Assembly: GCA_020086605.1 (NCBI GenBank) | Contig: JACBWW010000028.1 | Coordinates: 6,264,838-6,328,837 of the forward strand | From: Lanius collurio | Lineage: Eukaryota; Chordata; Aves; Passeriformes; Laniidae | Reading direction: 5' to 3' | DNA: 64,000 nucleotides | Shown here: positions 12,301 to 24,300 of the stretch, piece by piece | Layout of the letters: each line of letters begins with the position of its first letter | How positions within the stretch are numbered: position 1 is the first letter of the stretch | Position numbers and translations under genes: made by a program | Notes under the pieces: generated by a model | Told to the model about the DNA's origin: nothing | What the model saw: only the letters and a program-made list of their open reading frames with translations | Databases searched by the model: none

Positions 12301-15300
12301 TGGAATCTGTGAAGCAGATTTTGCCACTGAAAGACAAGCTATCTTCTGTATTTAAGATAATTACAGGTGACTTTTTTTAGTCTGTCACTGTGAACCACTG
12401 GAAGAAGGCAACAGGATCTCAGATTGCTAGTGACACCATCTCTAGTTCATCCCCTGGGCTGTAGCCACCTTGCCTTCCACTTCAGCCTCTGGGAGGAAAC
12501 GCAGCCCAGCATGATTTAATCGTGGTGAATCAGCATCTGTGTTCTGCTACAACTCTTCCCAAGACAAAATTTTCAGTATAATGATTTCTTAATTTCTTTC
12601 TCAGTTGGTAGACTATAGCTTGCTTTAACAGATTGATATTGTATCTTAGCATGAGTAAGTATCTCAATAGCAAGTCTCCTTGAGTATAGTGCTACAAAGA
12701 AAGCCCTACAGCTAGATTAATGTGTCAGGTGTTTATTTTTGTTCATGAATTATCTAGAAGCAATTTAAAATAACTTAATCTAATTTGGTATTTTTCAAGA
12801 TATTTAGGGATTGATATCTTGCTGCTATTGTAGGCTAAATGTGAAAGTAGGCTATTGTGAAAGTTACGAAGGTTTATAGTGAGTTTGAAAAGAAGATTTT
12901 CACAAGAATACTCCAATGTGATATATGTGCAGATAAACAAGTGAATGCTCCTGGTATTTAGTTAAAGCAGCAATAATTTACTGGGCCTTCAGATTTTAGA
13001 ATATTATTTAATTTCCAAAAGAAAGGTGTTATGTTTCTAATGATCAGGGACACTGGAAATTGAAGACAAAATGTCTAGCTATGAACTAAAAGAGTTAGTA
13101 AGTAAGTCAGTTCAGGGTAGTCTTAATTTACATCTCTAAATAACATTTTAGGAGTTCTTACAGATACGTCTGAGTTGTCTCACTTCATATCCTTTCTCTA
13201 CATCTTGCTAGCCATCATTCAGTGTTCATGCTAAATGAGTTTTATTAGTGCCTTCATGTGAATATTGCTTTGATCTATACTTCTAGGTAGGTAGCTGAGA
13301 ATTTGCTCTTAAACTGAAGGATGTTTAATTTTTTTTTTTTTTTTTTTTAGTAATGCTGCCCTGCTTTATTACTTCTGTTTTAGTTTGACTGGGATTATCA
13401 TGTTGGGGAATAAACAATAACCAGTTAATTGAAGTGGTTTGTAATCTATATTAAGTGAAAAAAAAAAAACTTGCAGGTCATCTTAGAAAATAATTTTCTC
13501 TGCTTGATTTAAGAACGTAGTATTAGAGCTCTTAAACTGAATCAAATATCAAATCTCTTGACTGGAGTCTGTTCCTAGGCACTGGTAATCTATGTATTGA
13601 TGACTTCTGTGGTTGTGTTGTGATTTGTTTGGGGAAGACTGACTCAGTTTTGAGTTTTTCCTGCAGCTATGCTTCCTTTAATAGGAAGATTGAGCTGCTT
13701 AATTATTAATGTGAATATGCTAATATTTATGTTTATGTAGATAAACAATGATGATGATACCAAATTTAATTTTTAAACGTAGTCCAGCAATAACTGTAAA
13801 AAATGTTGCTGACAATTTTTCTTGTTTTATGCCAGTCGTTTTCTAGCCCTTGGCTTAAGGACATGTACAGGATTTTCTGACTTTAAAGCAAATTTTTCTC
13901 CTAGAATAAGTGTGAGAGATCTGGTAAGAATGGCAACTGCATAATAGAGTCACATGATAATGTTTCTGAGAAACAGCAGTTACTGCCCATAAGTGACCTG
14001 GTTATATGCAAAAATTTATATTGGTTTTCTATTGTGACATAACACAGATTTCAGAGATTAATTGTGGGTGTTGTGAGGCACACAATAGATAGCTGTAATT
14101 GTGAAATGAGGCTTGGTAATACAGCTCGCTGAACAAAGTGCATGTTTGATAAATGGATATTTGATTTAAGAAAGATTACAATAAAATACATCTCTAGTTC
14201 TGTTTTAGTAATGTAAATAACTAGTTCCTAGTTATCTATATCTTCCTAGTTAATGAAGATTTTCCTTTGAAATAGGTCTAACTACTATATTACTATTCTT
14301 TTTGCAGACATACTCTTACATTTCTAAGTAAGAAGTGTAGTCTGAGTGTTGTGGTGATATAGGTTTTAGAGTTTTATAGTTCATGGCTGATCATGGTTTC
14401 AGTAGCATTAAGGTGCTGTGTTTCCAAAGATTGTATAACCTTCTGTGTATGCTGCTTTGGATCAAGTCAGAATAGACTACCCTGGGTTTTATAATCACTT
14501 CTTTGAGAGGATTCAAACCAGATTCCGTAGACTGAGCAGGGAATACTTGTGTTTGTGGCAGTTTTGTGATTTGTGTCCTGGACAGAGTACCAGTATGACT
14601 GTGCTGTGAAAGAGAGCTATTACTGCAAATCTTCCAGCTAGTTTAAGGTATTTGGCTTGTGTTCAATGAATTGCCACATAGGAAAATTAAAACTGCAAAT
14701 AAAAGGCAGTGGGGTATGGGAAGCTGAACACAGAACACCTTGATCTGCAAGAGCAGTCTTGTGTATTTTGCTGGCATTTGTGTTTGATTTAACAGACTCT
14801 AAGCAATAGGATATAATGCAGATCACATCAGTCTGTTTCTTGACTGGTTTAGAGAAAGCTCTAAAAGGAAATAGATACTACAAGAAACTGAAAACCACTG
14901 GAAATCTGTTTACTAGCATAATATGTTTACAGAGTGTATTGTGTAGAGTTGTTTTCCCAGGATATAGCTCAAAATTTAGTCAACGATAGATGAGGTTAAA
15001 TACAAGTGGTATTGCTGTTGACCTATGGGTTACATATTCCTCTGTCAGTCAGCCTTTGCTGCCTCTTTATATCAAGTTAATTTTTTTCCTGAATGAAGAC
15101 ACACACACACTGTAATTGAAGCTGCAATGTAGTTCTTGTGTCAGAGCAAGTAGATGGAATTTTTTCTTTAAGTTATAAAAGTGTGTTTGTGCTAGTCATG
15201 TATATTGCTCTAGATAACTGAGTGAACAACATGCAGTCTCAAGTTTAAATCAGGTTTAGTGATGAAGTTCTTGAAAAAGATAGTGACCAAGATGGGTAAT

Positions 15301-18300
15301 GGTCCAAAACCAGAAATAACATCTACATTATTTCCTTTACTTTAAAGGGGTTTGGCAGATACAGTTTATTTTACAAGTCATGTTTTCTTTATTCTAATAT
15401 TTTTATCCTTTCATCATTATAGAGGAAATCAGATCTGTCAGCTTTAAAAACTATCTGGACATCATGTACATAAACATGGTGCACTAAAGCATTTGAGTGA
15501 AAATTAAACAACATAATCCATAAATCCACATAACTGCTTTAGCATTCCACCTTTTCCCCCACGGTGGATAGTCAAGTCCTTTTGGGATGTTTCGACTTGA
15601 TTTTGGAAACCAGAGGTGTACAGCAGTAATTCTTAGGTGGCTAATGAAAGTTAACTTTTCTAGAAGAAGAAACTGGAGTCCAAGCGATGTTCAGATAGTT
15701 AATTTCCGAGTCAATACTTCTTTGATTTTTGTCAGGAGGAAAATAGGACTAAAATCATACTGGTTTAAAGTGGTTTTACAATTTTATGACAGGATAGTCA
15801 CATAAGTATTATAGATTGCTTTAGTCAGTGGAGCACATTCAAATGAAAGTGTACTTGTCAACAAGCAAATACGAGTCATATCTAAAAAAAAGATGCTGTG
15901 TTCAGTTTTTAACCTAGAAAGGAAAGATGTTTAAATGTTAAAGTAAATTAGTGGGAATAAGTGAATGTTTGTTGGCCACAAGTAAATTTCTTCTTTGGTG
16001 GAAGAGTAGGAAGTTACATCTAACTTTTAGTGACATTTGTATGACAAGCACTGAGTTCTGCATGTAATTGGGGAGGGGTACTTCTTTTTAAAAAAGAAGA
16101 TTTGGAAGATCTGTCAAGGTACAAGGAAGGATTGAATGGTAATCTAATTAATTATTGGTCAAGAAACCTAAGACCAATGACTTCTCTAAATTCACAGCAA
16201 GAAGACTGGGATGCATCTTACAAGCTCTAAGTATTTCCTTCTTATATTCTTCCGTGGTTTGAGCCGGAGTAATTCAAAACAGAAATAAAATATGTCCTCT
16301 TAATTGGTAATAAGTAGCGGAATATCTTGTCAACAAAATAGGGGATTCTTAATTTTCTAAAACTCTTAGTTTCTTCATTTTTAACTTAACCAATATTTCT
16401 TAAAGGTATATAAAAGAGCTTACATTTATCTCTCTGTAGTGAGAGAAAATGCCTCATATATGTTTGTATTAGTAGCATGTTACTTTTTGACTTCTGGAGA
16501 TTCTGAGACATGAAGAAAGAATGTAAGCAGCAGCATGATATTTGCTTATTGCTTTTAAGCAAAAGCACTAAGAGGAACCAAAGCCCTTAACTTCTAGTAC
16601 TTTGAACTGTTAATATCAAATTATTTGTCTACTTGGGTAATTTTAGACAGGATGTTCCATATACAGTGCAGAAGTTATAACACGTAGAACACAATTTTGA
16701 TATGTTTTGGAATTGAGTGTTTTAAGTGTCTATCTGATAATTCACGAGGGTATTTTTAAATTGAAGAACATTATCTTGTACCATATTCTGATACGGAATG
16801 TGACATGTTCTATGCGTCTTCAATAGTAGCAATAAGCTACTCCTGTAAAGTCTTTCTGAAGTGGGTATGATTATGCATTTTAACTATATTAGTGTAGAGA
16901 TAGATGTGATGATACATATTAAAAAATAAATTGAAGCTCAAGTCATGTGAAGATGGAATAGTTAAACTGGATTTTTAGGGGTTCTTCTTTCATTATTCTG
17001 ACTTGTAGGAAGAGAGATCAGTGAAAAACCTCTTTCAAATGGTGCATTCATTTGATGTTTGTTTTGCTGAAATGGTATTTTTAAAATTTTTACTCAAAGC
17101 TGTAGTGAACCGAATTAAAAATTTGGGCCCTCAATGTAAGTGCCACTATAGTAAGGTATCAAAAATTGAGGGCTTTATGAACCTCAGAGAAAACAGTTGA
17201 TGCTATGTTAGTCCTACAGAGAATGAAGGTGAAATCCAGTGTTTCATTGAGGTGTCTGAAGGTAGGTTTGGTGCTTCTGTGTATTCTAACAGTGGGCACT
17301 GTAGAAAAAGCTCACATGGGAAGAAGAATACATTTTCAGAGTATTGAGTATTTTGATTAAAAGAAACAGAGAATACGTACTAAAGAACAAAATAACCCAA
17401 AATCTGGAATAATTAGCTTCCTTCAGTAAACAAAATTTATTCTGCTGAATAAGGAAGATGTCTTCTGCATGAGAAAAATGAGTAGAAGTAATGATACCAA
17501 GTTATTTTTAATTAAATAGACACACAATGCATATCGTACAAAAGATGGAAGTACAATTGGATCATAAGACTTTAACTGTTTGTGTTTTCAAACTTCTGGA
17601 TTGCTTGTCTTCCTAAGGCAGGTTTTATATAAAACTATAAAGTCCAGTCTTAATATATCATTAAACTCTCAGGTTCATTAATCTCTCTTTTTAATTTTTA
17701 AAAATTATTTCTCTAGATAATGTGGGTTTTTTGCTAAAGGTAGGAATAGTCTCAATTTAAAAAGTTTAATTTAAGTGTATCTTTTTGTAAAAGAGCTTAT
17801 TTAAGCCTTTCTTCATAGCATTTTAAAACCCTGTCTCAATTTATGGGTACAAAACTTAATAGAGAGGTTCTAATTTTATTTTTTTAATAAAAATCTTCAT
17901 ATCTTTCACAAGTCAAATATGTAATAGTACCATTTCATTAAATATTTTGTGGCTATCTTCAGTGTTCCTGTCGTATCTTTTACCTGTAGTTTTTCTCAGA
18001 TTTATTTTTGCTTTTATGTGAAAAATGTATTTTTAACTTAAGATCAGCTTGAAATTGGGTAGGAATTTTATTGGTGTGTTCGTTAATCTTATTTAACCCT
18101 TTATCATTACTTTGTATTTTCATTTTACAGATGGATTACCTCAGGTTTATTATTTTGGCCCATGTGGCAAATATAATGCTATGGTGCTAGAGCTACTTGG
18201 ACCTAGTCTGGAAGATTTATTTGACTTGTGTGGTAGGACATTTTCTCTTAAAACCGTTCTTATGATAGCCATACAGTTGGTAAGTAGAATAGATGTTAAT

Positions 18301-21300
18301 TTGAGTGTTCACTAGAAAACTAAATCAGTCTTCAATGGATTAAATGCTTATATCACTTTGATCTGCACTTCTTATGTTTTAACTTGGTGTTGGTGGTATT
18401 TAAACTGCTTGTGATACAGTTTTAGCCGGAGCAGTCTTATTTTACTCTTATTTACTTTGTTCCGCTTTTTATATTACATGCATTTACTTTGTTTCAGTTT
18501 TTCAAGTCATTTCATCAATGTAATTACTTGTGTCTTCTGAGTTCTCATCGCAGTTTGAAATCGTGAATTTGTTTGACATACCCTTTCAAAAAAGAAAATC
18601 TTAAAGAAATAAAAATAATTTTAGCCCACACAAGCAGTTGTATTATGAGACTCATAAATGGCATAAATATCTTTTTCCTGGGCATTCCTATAAGCCAGAA
18701 AGCACATAGACAAATGAAAAATTTCCCAAATCCTTCCAGAAGTTATAGCACAAAATTATTCAATGGAGAATTCTTCTCTTTTTTGAAGATTTTTTTATTT
18801 GGTTCTGACCTAAGGGTGGGTGGAAGTGCAAAGAAGGACAGTTAAGGCCGTGCATGTTTACCAGATTTCCCCTTCCCTAAGTAGTGATATTTTTACCTGT
18901 GAAAGTTAGAAGTAGCTGTTCAAAACGTGGCTGTAATTGTGTAACAGGCCTCCAACTACTGACATACAGACACATTGAGCTTGCTTACAGCCCAAATGAC
19001 AAAGTTCTTATTTAAAAATGCTCAAGTCTTCACAGATACAAAGATCAGCTTTATTATTAATACTTACTGTTCCTTTCTGGATATGGAAATTTTGAGAGAA
19101 AGCAGTCCAGGTAGAATGCACAGTATATGCATAATGATGGTCTTTCAGTGCTTCTCTTATTTGTTCCTTTAATATGTAATAGATCTAAATCAAACTTTGC
19201 TGCTTACTGCCTGGTGACATAATTTCTGGTTTTACTTTTAATGTACACAAAACATGCTTGTGCCAGCTGTTCTTAGAGATGTATTATGTACAAGATTTTA
19301 TCTATTATGTACAAGATTCATGACTAATGTCCAGTGCCAAGGTTTCCAATACACGAACTTTGTGAAAGTGTACAATTTTCATTGACTTTAACTGGGAGAC
19401 ACTTTGGTAAGAACAATATCCCTTTGCTCTTAAGATACTAGGAGGGGTGATTTCTTCTAAATATAAAGCCAATGTAAGATAATTAGCTTCTAACAAATTT
19501 TAATGGGGCAACCTGAAGCTTTAAGCTAAACTTTCTTGTCTTCTTTTTTTTTTTCTTTTATTGAAGATTTCTCGTATGGAATATGTGCATTCAAAGAACT
19601 TGATATACAGAGATGTAAAACCTGAGAACTTCTTAATAGGACGACCTGGAAACAAAACCCAACAAATTATTCACATTATAGACTTTGGTTTGGCAAAGGA
19701 GTACATAGATCCAGAAACAAAGAAGCACATACCATATCGAGAACACAAGAGCCTTACAGGAACAGCTAGATACATGAGTATAAATACACATTTAGGAAAA
19801 GGTATGTGTGCTTTTTAGGTGCAGAAACAGCTGTGGTTTGTCATAAACCATCTTGTTTTCAAGCTGTAACTTTTCTTAGTCTGTAGTAATGAAGAACTGC
19901 AAATTCTGTGTATTGTGCAAAAATATATAGTTGGTCTTTATGGAAATAATCTTTTTTTAATCTCTAATCATCATGATCATGTCTTGGGAATTGTTCTCTT
20001 TGTTAGATGTTCTTAAAAGAAAGATGAGGTGTATCTTTGTATCATAATATTTTCACATTATAAGTATAGCATGACAGAGTGAGGTGTCCAGGAAGTAGAT
20101 GTGCTTATTAAATACAGCGACGCTGATAGGTTGCAACAACATGTGTTTTCAATGCTTCCTTGCTAGTTTTCTGATCTCTTTGAAATGCACCATTAAATAA
20201 TAAAGTAGCTTAGATATGATGCTGATTTCTTGATTATTTTTTTACTGCTTACACTGTTAATAAGGCTTTGTCAGAGTAGTTATGGGTTATGCCAGCAAGC
20301 TAAAGAAATGACAGGAGTATGAAGATTGTTATTATTGAATGAATAAATTCACCTTGAAAAAGGTATAAGCACTCATCTTTGTTTATGCCAGCTATAGAGA
20401 GGTTTCCTAGTGAAAACAGTTAGTTTGAATTTGTATAAGCCAGTTGCTTATCAGTGTATTGTAATCACTACTTGGGATACTCTTTGAATTGGTCATAAAA
20501 ACATTGCACAATACTTACAGTTTAACTGTAAGTATAACTGTTAATATAGCAAATGAGAAACGATTCACACTTCTCAGGCAGGAATAAGGTGTTTTATTAA
20601 TAAAGCAGAACTCCAGAATTGCTTAGGCTGTAAAATACCCTTAAGGTCATCGAGTCCAAGTGTTAACCCAGCACTGCCAAATCCACCACTAAACAATGTC
20701 CCCTAAGCACCACATCTACAAGTCTTTTAACATACTTCTGGATAGCGTGACTCAATTGCTTCCCTGGTCAACCTGTTCCAATGCTTGAGAACCCTTTTGG
20801 TGAAGAAAATGTTATCAAATATCTGTTGCGGTGCATCCCCCTGCCCCCCCCCCCCCCCCCCCCCCCCCCGCCCCCCCNNNNNNNNNNNNNNNNNNNNNNN
20901 NNNNNNNNTCACTTAAAAAAAAAAAGAAATAAAAAGAAGGAAAAACCAAGGTGTGTAACTCTGAGAAATGAAAATGAATTATGACTCTTTTGCCAACCAC
21001 TGTCCTTGTTTTACCTTGATGTTGCAGTGGATCCTCCCTGCCCCCCCCCTCGGCCGGGTCCCTGCCATGTGACTGAGTCAGACCTACCTTAGGTTCCAGC
21101 AGCCTGGGCTCTGATCTGGTTGGTTGTTTGTCCCATCTCCGCCCCTGGTATCCCCTTTCCCCCTGTCTGTGATAAAACCAGCAGGATGGAAAGCCCTGCC
21201 CTCTTACTTCACTGACTGTTTGCCCAGGTCAGTGCTCTGTCTCCCTCCAGGACAGAGGGAATAAATGACTTAACATCATAAGAGGTATGAGCTGTATTTC

Positions 21301-24300
21301 TCTTCTCAACTTCTGTTCTGGGGTAGCTGTCACTAACACTGGCTTAAGTGGAGCTGCACAGTCGAGGGATATTTAGGCTGTTTGTGAATGGTCTAAGGAT
21401 ATCCCGAGACATAAAGAGGCAAGCTCGCCACACACAAAATTAAGCAGTGGACAGCTGATAACCCCTAGAAATATCCAATCAAAACTTTCCTGTGGCACAA
21501 CACAACGTTTTTTCCTGTTGTTGTATTCCTTCTTCCTTGGAAGAAGAGGCCAACACCCACCTGGGTATGCCCTCCTTTCAGGCAGTTGTAAGTGTGATAA
21601 AGTCCCCCCTGAGCCTCCTTTTCTCCAGGCTAAACACTCCCAGCTCCCTCAGCTGCTCCTCATAGGATCTGTACTCCAGACCCTTCACCAGTTTTGTTGC
21701 TCTTTAGTGGGCATACTCTAGCACCTCACTGAAGTCATGTTGACTGTGACCAGTTACCTCCTTATTCTCCATGTCCCTCAATATAGTTACCAGGAGGATC
21801 TACACCATAAGCTTGGGCACTGAGGTGAGACTGACTGGCTTGTAGTTCCTCATGTTCTCCTTTTCTTCCCTTTGTAATAATGGGAGTTATCTTTCTCCTT
21901 TTTTAATCTGTGGAAACTTTACTGGACTGTAATGACTTCTCAGATGTAATGGATGTAATAGGTAGCATCTTCACTTGAGGTTCCCGAAAGACTCATAGAT
22001 ACATCTCAGCAGATTCCATGGATTTGTGCACCTATGAGTTCTTTGGATGGGCTCCAACCTGACCGACAACAGGCAGTTCTTCATTCTGCCAGTCCCTGCC
22101 CTTGCCTTCTGTGACATGGGTGATGTGACTGGAATACTTGCCAGAGAGACTGAGGCCAAAAATAATTTTCTGCCTCAGCCTTCTCTATATCCCAGGTCTT
22201 CTGTTTCCTTCTGAAGAGGTCCCACATTTTTCCTAGTTTTCCTTTTGTCACCAGTATAATTACAGAAGCTTTTTTGTTGCCCTTGACATCCTGGGTCACA
22301 TTTAATCCTATCAGGGCTTTAGCTTTCTAAAGCTGATCTCTGGCTGCTTGGACTATTTCTCTGCATACCTCCCAGACAACCTGTCCTTGCTTCCCCTCTC
22401 TATATGCTACCTTTTTTTTTCTTTAACCAACTTTCTTAGGGCCCTGCTTCCCTGCAGAACTTTATCTCATGGCACTCTGCCAATCAGATCCCTGAAGAAG
22501 CCAAGTTGCCTCTGCTGAAGTTCAGGTTACTGAGCTTACTTTGCTACTTTCTCCCTTAACATCTCAAAACTCCATCATGTCATGGTCACTGCAGCCAAGA
22601 CTGCCCTTGAGCTTCACATTCTCCACCAGCCTCTCCTTGTTGGTGAGCACGAGTTCCAGCATGGCACCTCTCCTTTTTAGCTTCTCTGTCCCTTCGAGAA
22701 GGAAGTTATCATCAGCAGTGACTTACTGGATTGCTGGTGCCCTGCTGTCTTGTCTCCAAGAGTTACCAGAGTGATTGAAATCCCTCATGAGGACTAGGAC
22801 TTGTGAACATGAGGTGATTCCTGTATATCTGTAGACAACTGTTGTGAATGAGTGTTTGGGATTGCTTAAAAAATCATCAGCAAAAGTGTCAGTGAAAATC
22901 TGATTTCATATTAAGGAACAGCAGGACAAGTTCTTTGGCAGGATTCACTCTGCTAATTACTGGACAGCTAAGGCACACCAAGGAAAAAGCGGAACCCCCC
23001 CCCAAAACCCAACAAAATCCAATAAATCAAAACAGAAGTAAACTGAGAACTGTCTAGGGGAGTATGTGTGGGTGTGTGCGCGCGCATGTGTGTGTATGCT
23101 TAGGTGCGTGTGACAAAAGGATGGTGAGGGCAAGGATAACAAGTAATACAGCCTAAAAGCTTAACAGCACTCAAAAGTGTTCAACCTTAATTTACTCCTT
23201 CAACTTAACAATTTAACACAGGAATAACACTTAACAGCATTTAACCTAACCTATTACTTAACTTTACTTACAGGCCTAACTTACTTCAATATCCAAGGTA
23301 CTTAAACATCTAAGAGAGCAGTATTTCTCACAGAATTTGCTTTAGCATATGTGTACATTTATGCACACAGTCAGTGCAAGGTACTTGTGAAAAGTTCCCC
23401 TTGAAGGCAGTGAAATACACATTCTGACTGCTTTTCCATCTCCTCATTTTGTGAAGAGTTGAGCCTCAAGTGGGGGTATTGGCCCAGGATTCATTGTTGT
23501 TCAGCAATCCTCTGAGTACAACAAATGTGGGAGTTTGTGGGCACTGAGGGGTCCTGCTCAGAGGGAGATTGCTGGACACAGCTTTTGCAGTCCAGAGGAA
23601 CTCACATGTTCTCATTTTGGACCACTATTATAGGGTCGCAGGAGAGTGGGCTTTAATCATAACGGTATTTCATCCTGGCCAGTGTGGGTTGGCACACTTA
23701 CTTGAAAAGTGTGACAAAGGGATGTTATGTTACACAAGGAAGAAAATTAGTTTCCAAGGCTGTTCATAAAGAAAACAGGAGCTTGTTAGACAGCAGGAGT
23801 TCCTGGGAGCAGAGTGTTTCTGCTAAGCTCAAGAGAAGCTGAGCCCAGGTCCTGTTTGTCAAAGCCGAGACCTAATGAGCATTTCTCAGGTCACAGGTCT
23901 GGAAGGGGTAGGGGAGAGATGCACTGCCACAAGGACTCAGCTTCTCAGTCTTCCTGGTTGGGGGGCCTGTGGCTGCCTAACCCTGCCCTCCCATTAATCC
24001 TTCTCCACTAGCTCTTGGTCAGCTCCTCATCCATCCCCAGACAGAACTCCATGCACACAGCTGGCTATTGCCAATGAGGGTCTCCCCTCATTGGCAATAT
24101 CACCTCCTGGTCTCCTTGCCTCTCCTTCCTCAAGAGCCTAAATCCTTCTATTCCAACAGGTTTTTTATGTTCCGTGATATTCCTCTAAAAATGTACATTT
24201 TTTAATTTATTCAGTGAGACATATAGAACACTGAAGGTCCTCAAGCTCTGTGTTTACAGAGACAGTGGCATATAGGATACAGGTTGCACTGAAAATAGTG

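Larger units (their letters stand above)
6317..18130 (+). other. CSNK1G3 intron of 11.8 kb
   Basis: The largest intron in the window between two identified exons. It starts GTAAAA and ends TTTTACAG. Apart from simple sequence (20 T at 13329-13348, a short CA run at 15101-15110, an alternating TA/CA stretch near 9814-9833) and an inverted repeat at 11168-11190, I recognise nothing in it. In particular there is no CR1 or LTR, unusual for its length compared with the neighbouring 8.5 kb intron. Confidence 0.7.
22836..24160. mobile_element. Probable ERV/LTR-derived dispersed repeat
   Basis: This block differs from the surrounding intron: it is GC-richer at 23,800-24,160, has a TTAAC-rich tract (23,158-23,290), an alternating purine-pyrimidine run and a perfect hairpin at 24066-24099. 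Such mixtures are typical of avian LTR elements, but I could not define termini, target duplications or coding motifs. Orientation is unknown. Confidence 0.3.

Noticed and set aside
13329..13370. T20 followed by AG as a possible exon acceptor
   Set aside because: The following sequence does not encode any part of CK1-gamma, and the flanking exons already join in phase.
13747..13813. Possible C/D-box snoRNA (TGATGA ... CTGA about 60 bases apart)
   Set aside because: No complementary terminal stem next to the boxes and no clear C'/D' pair.
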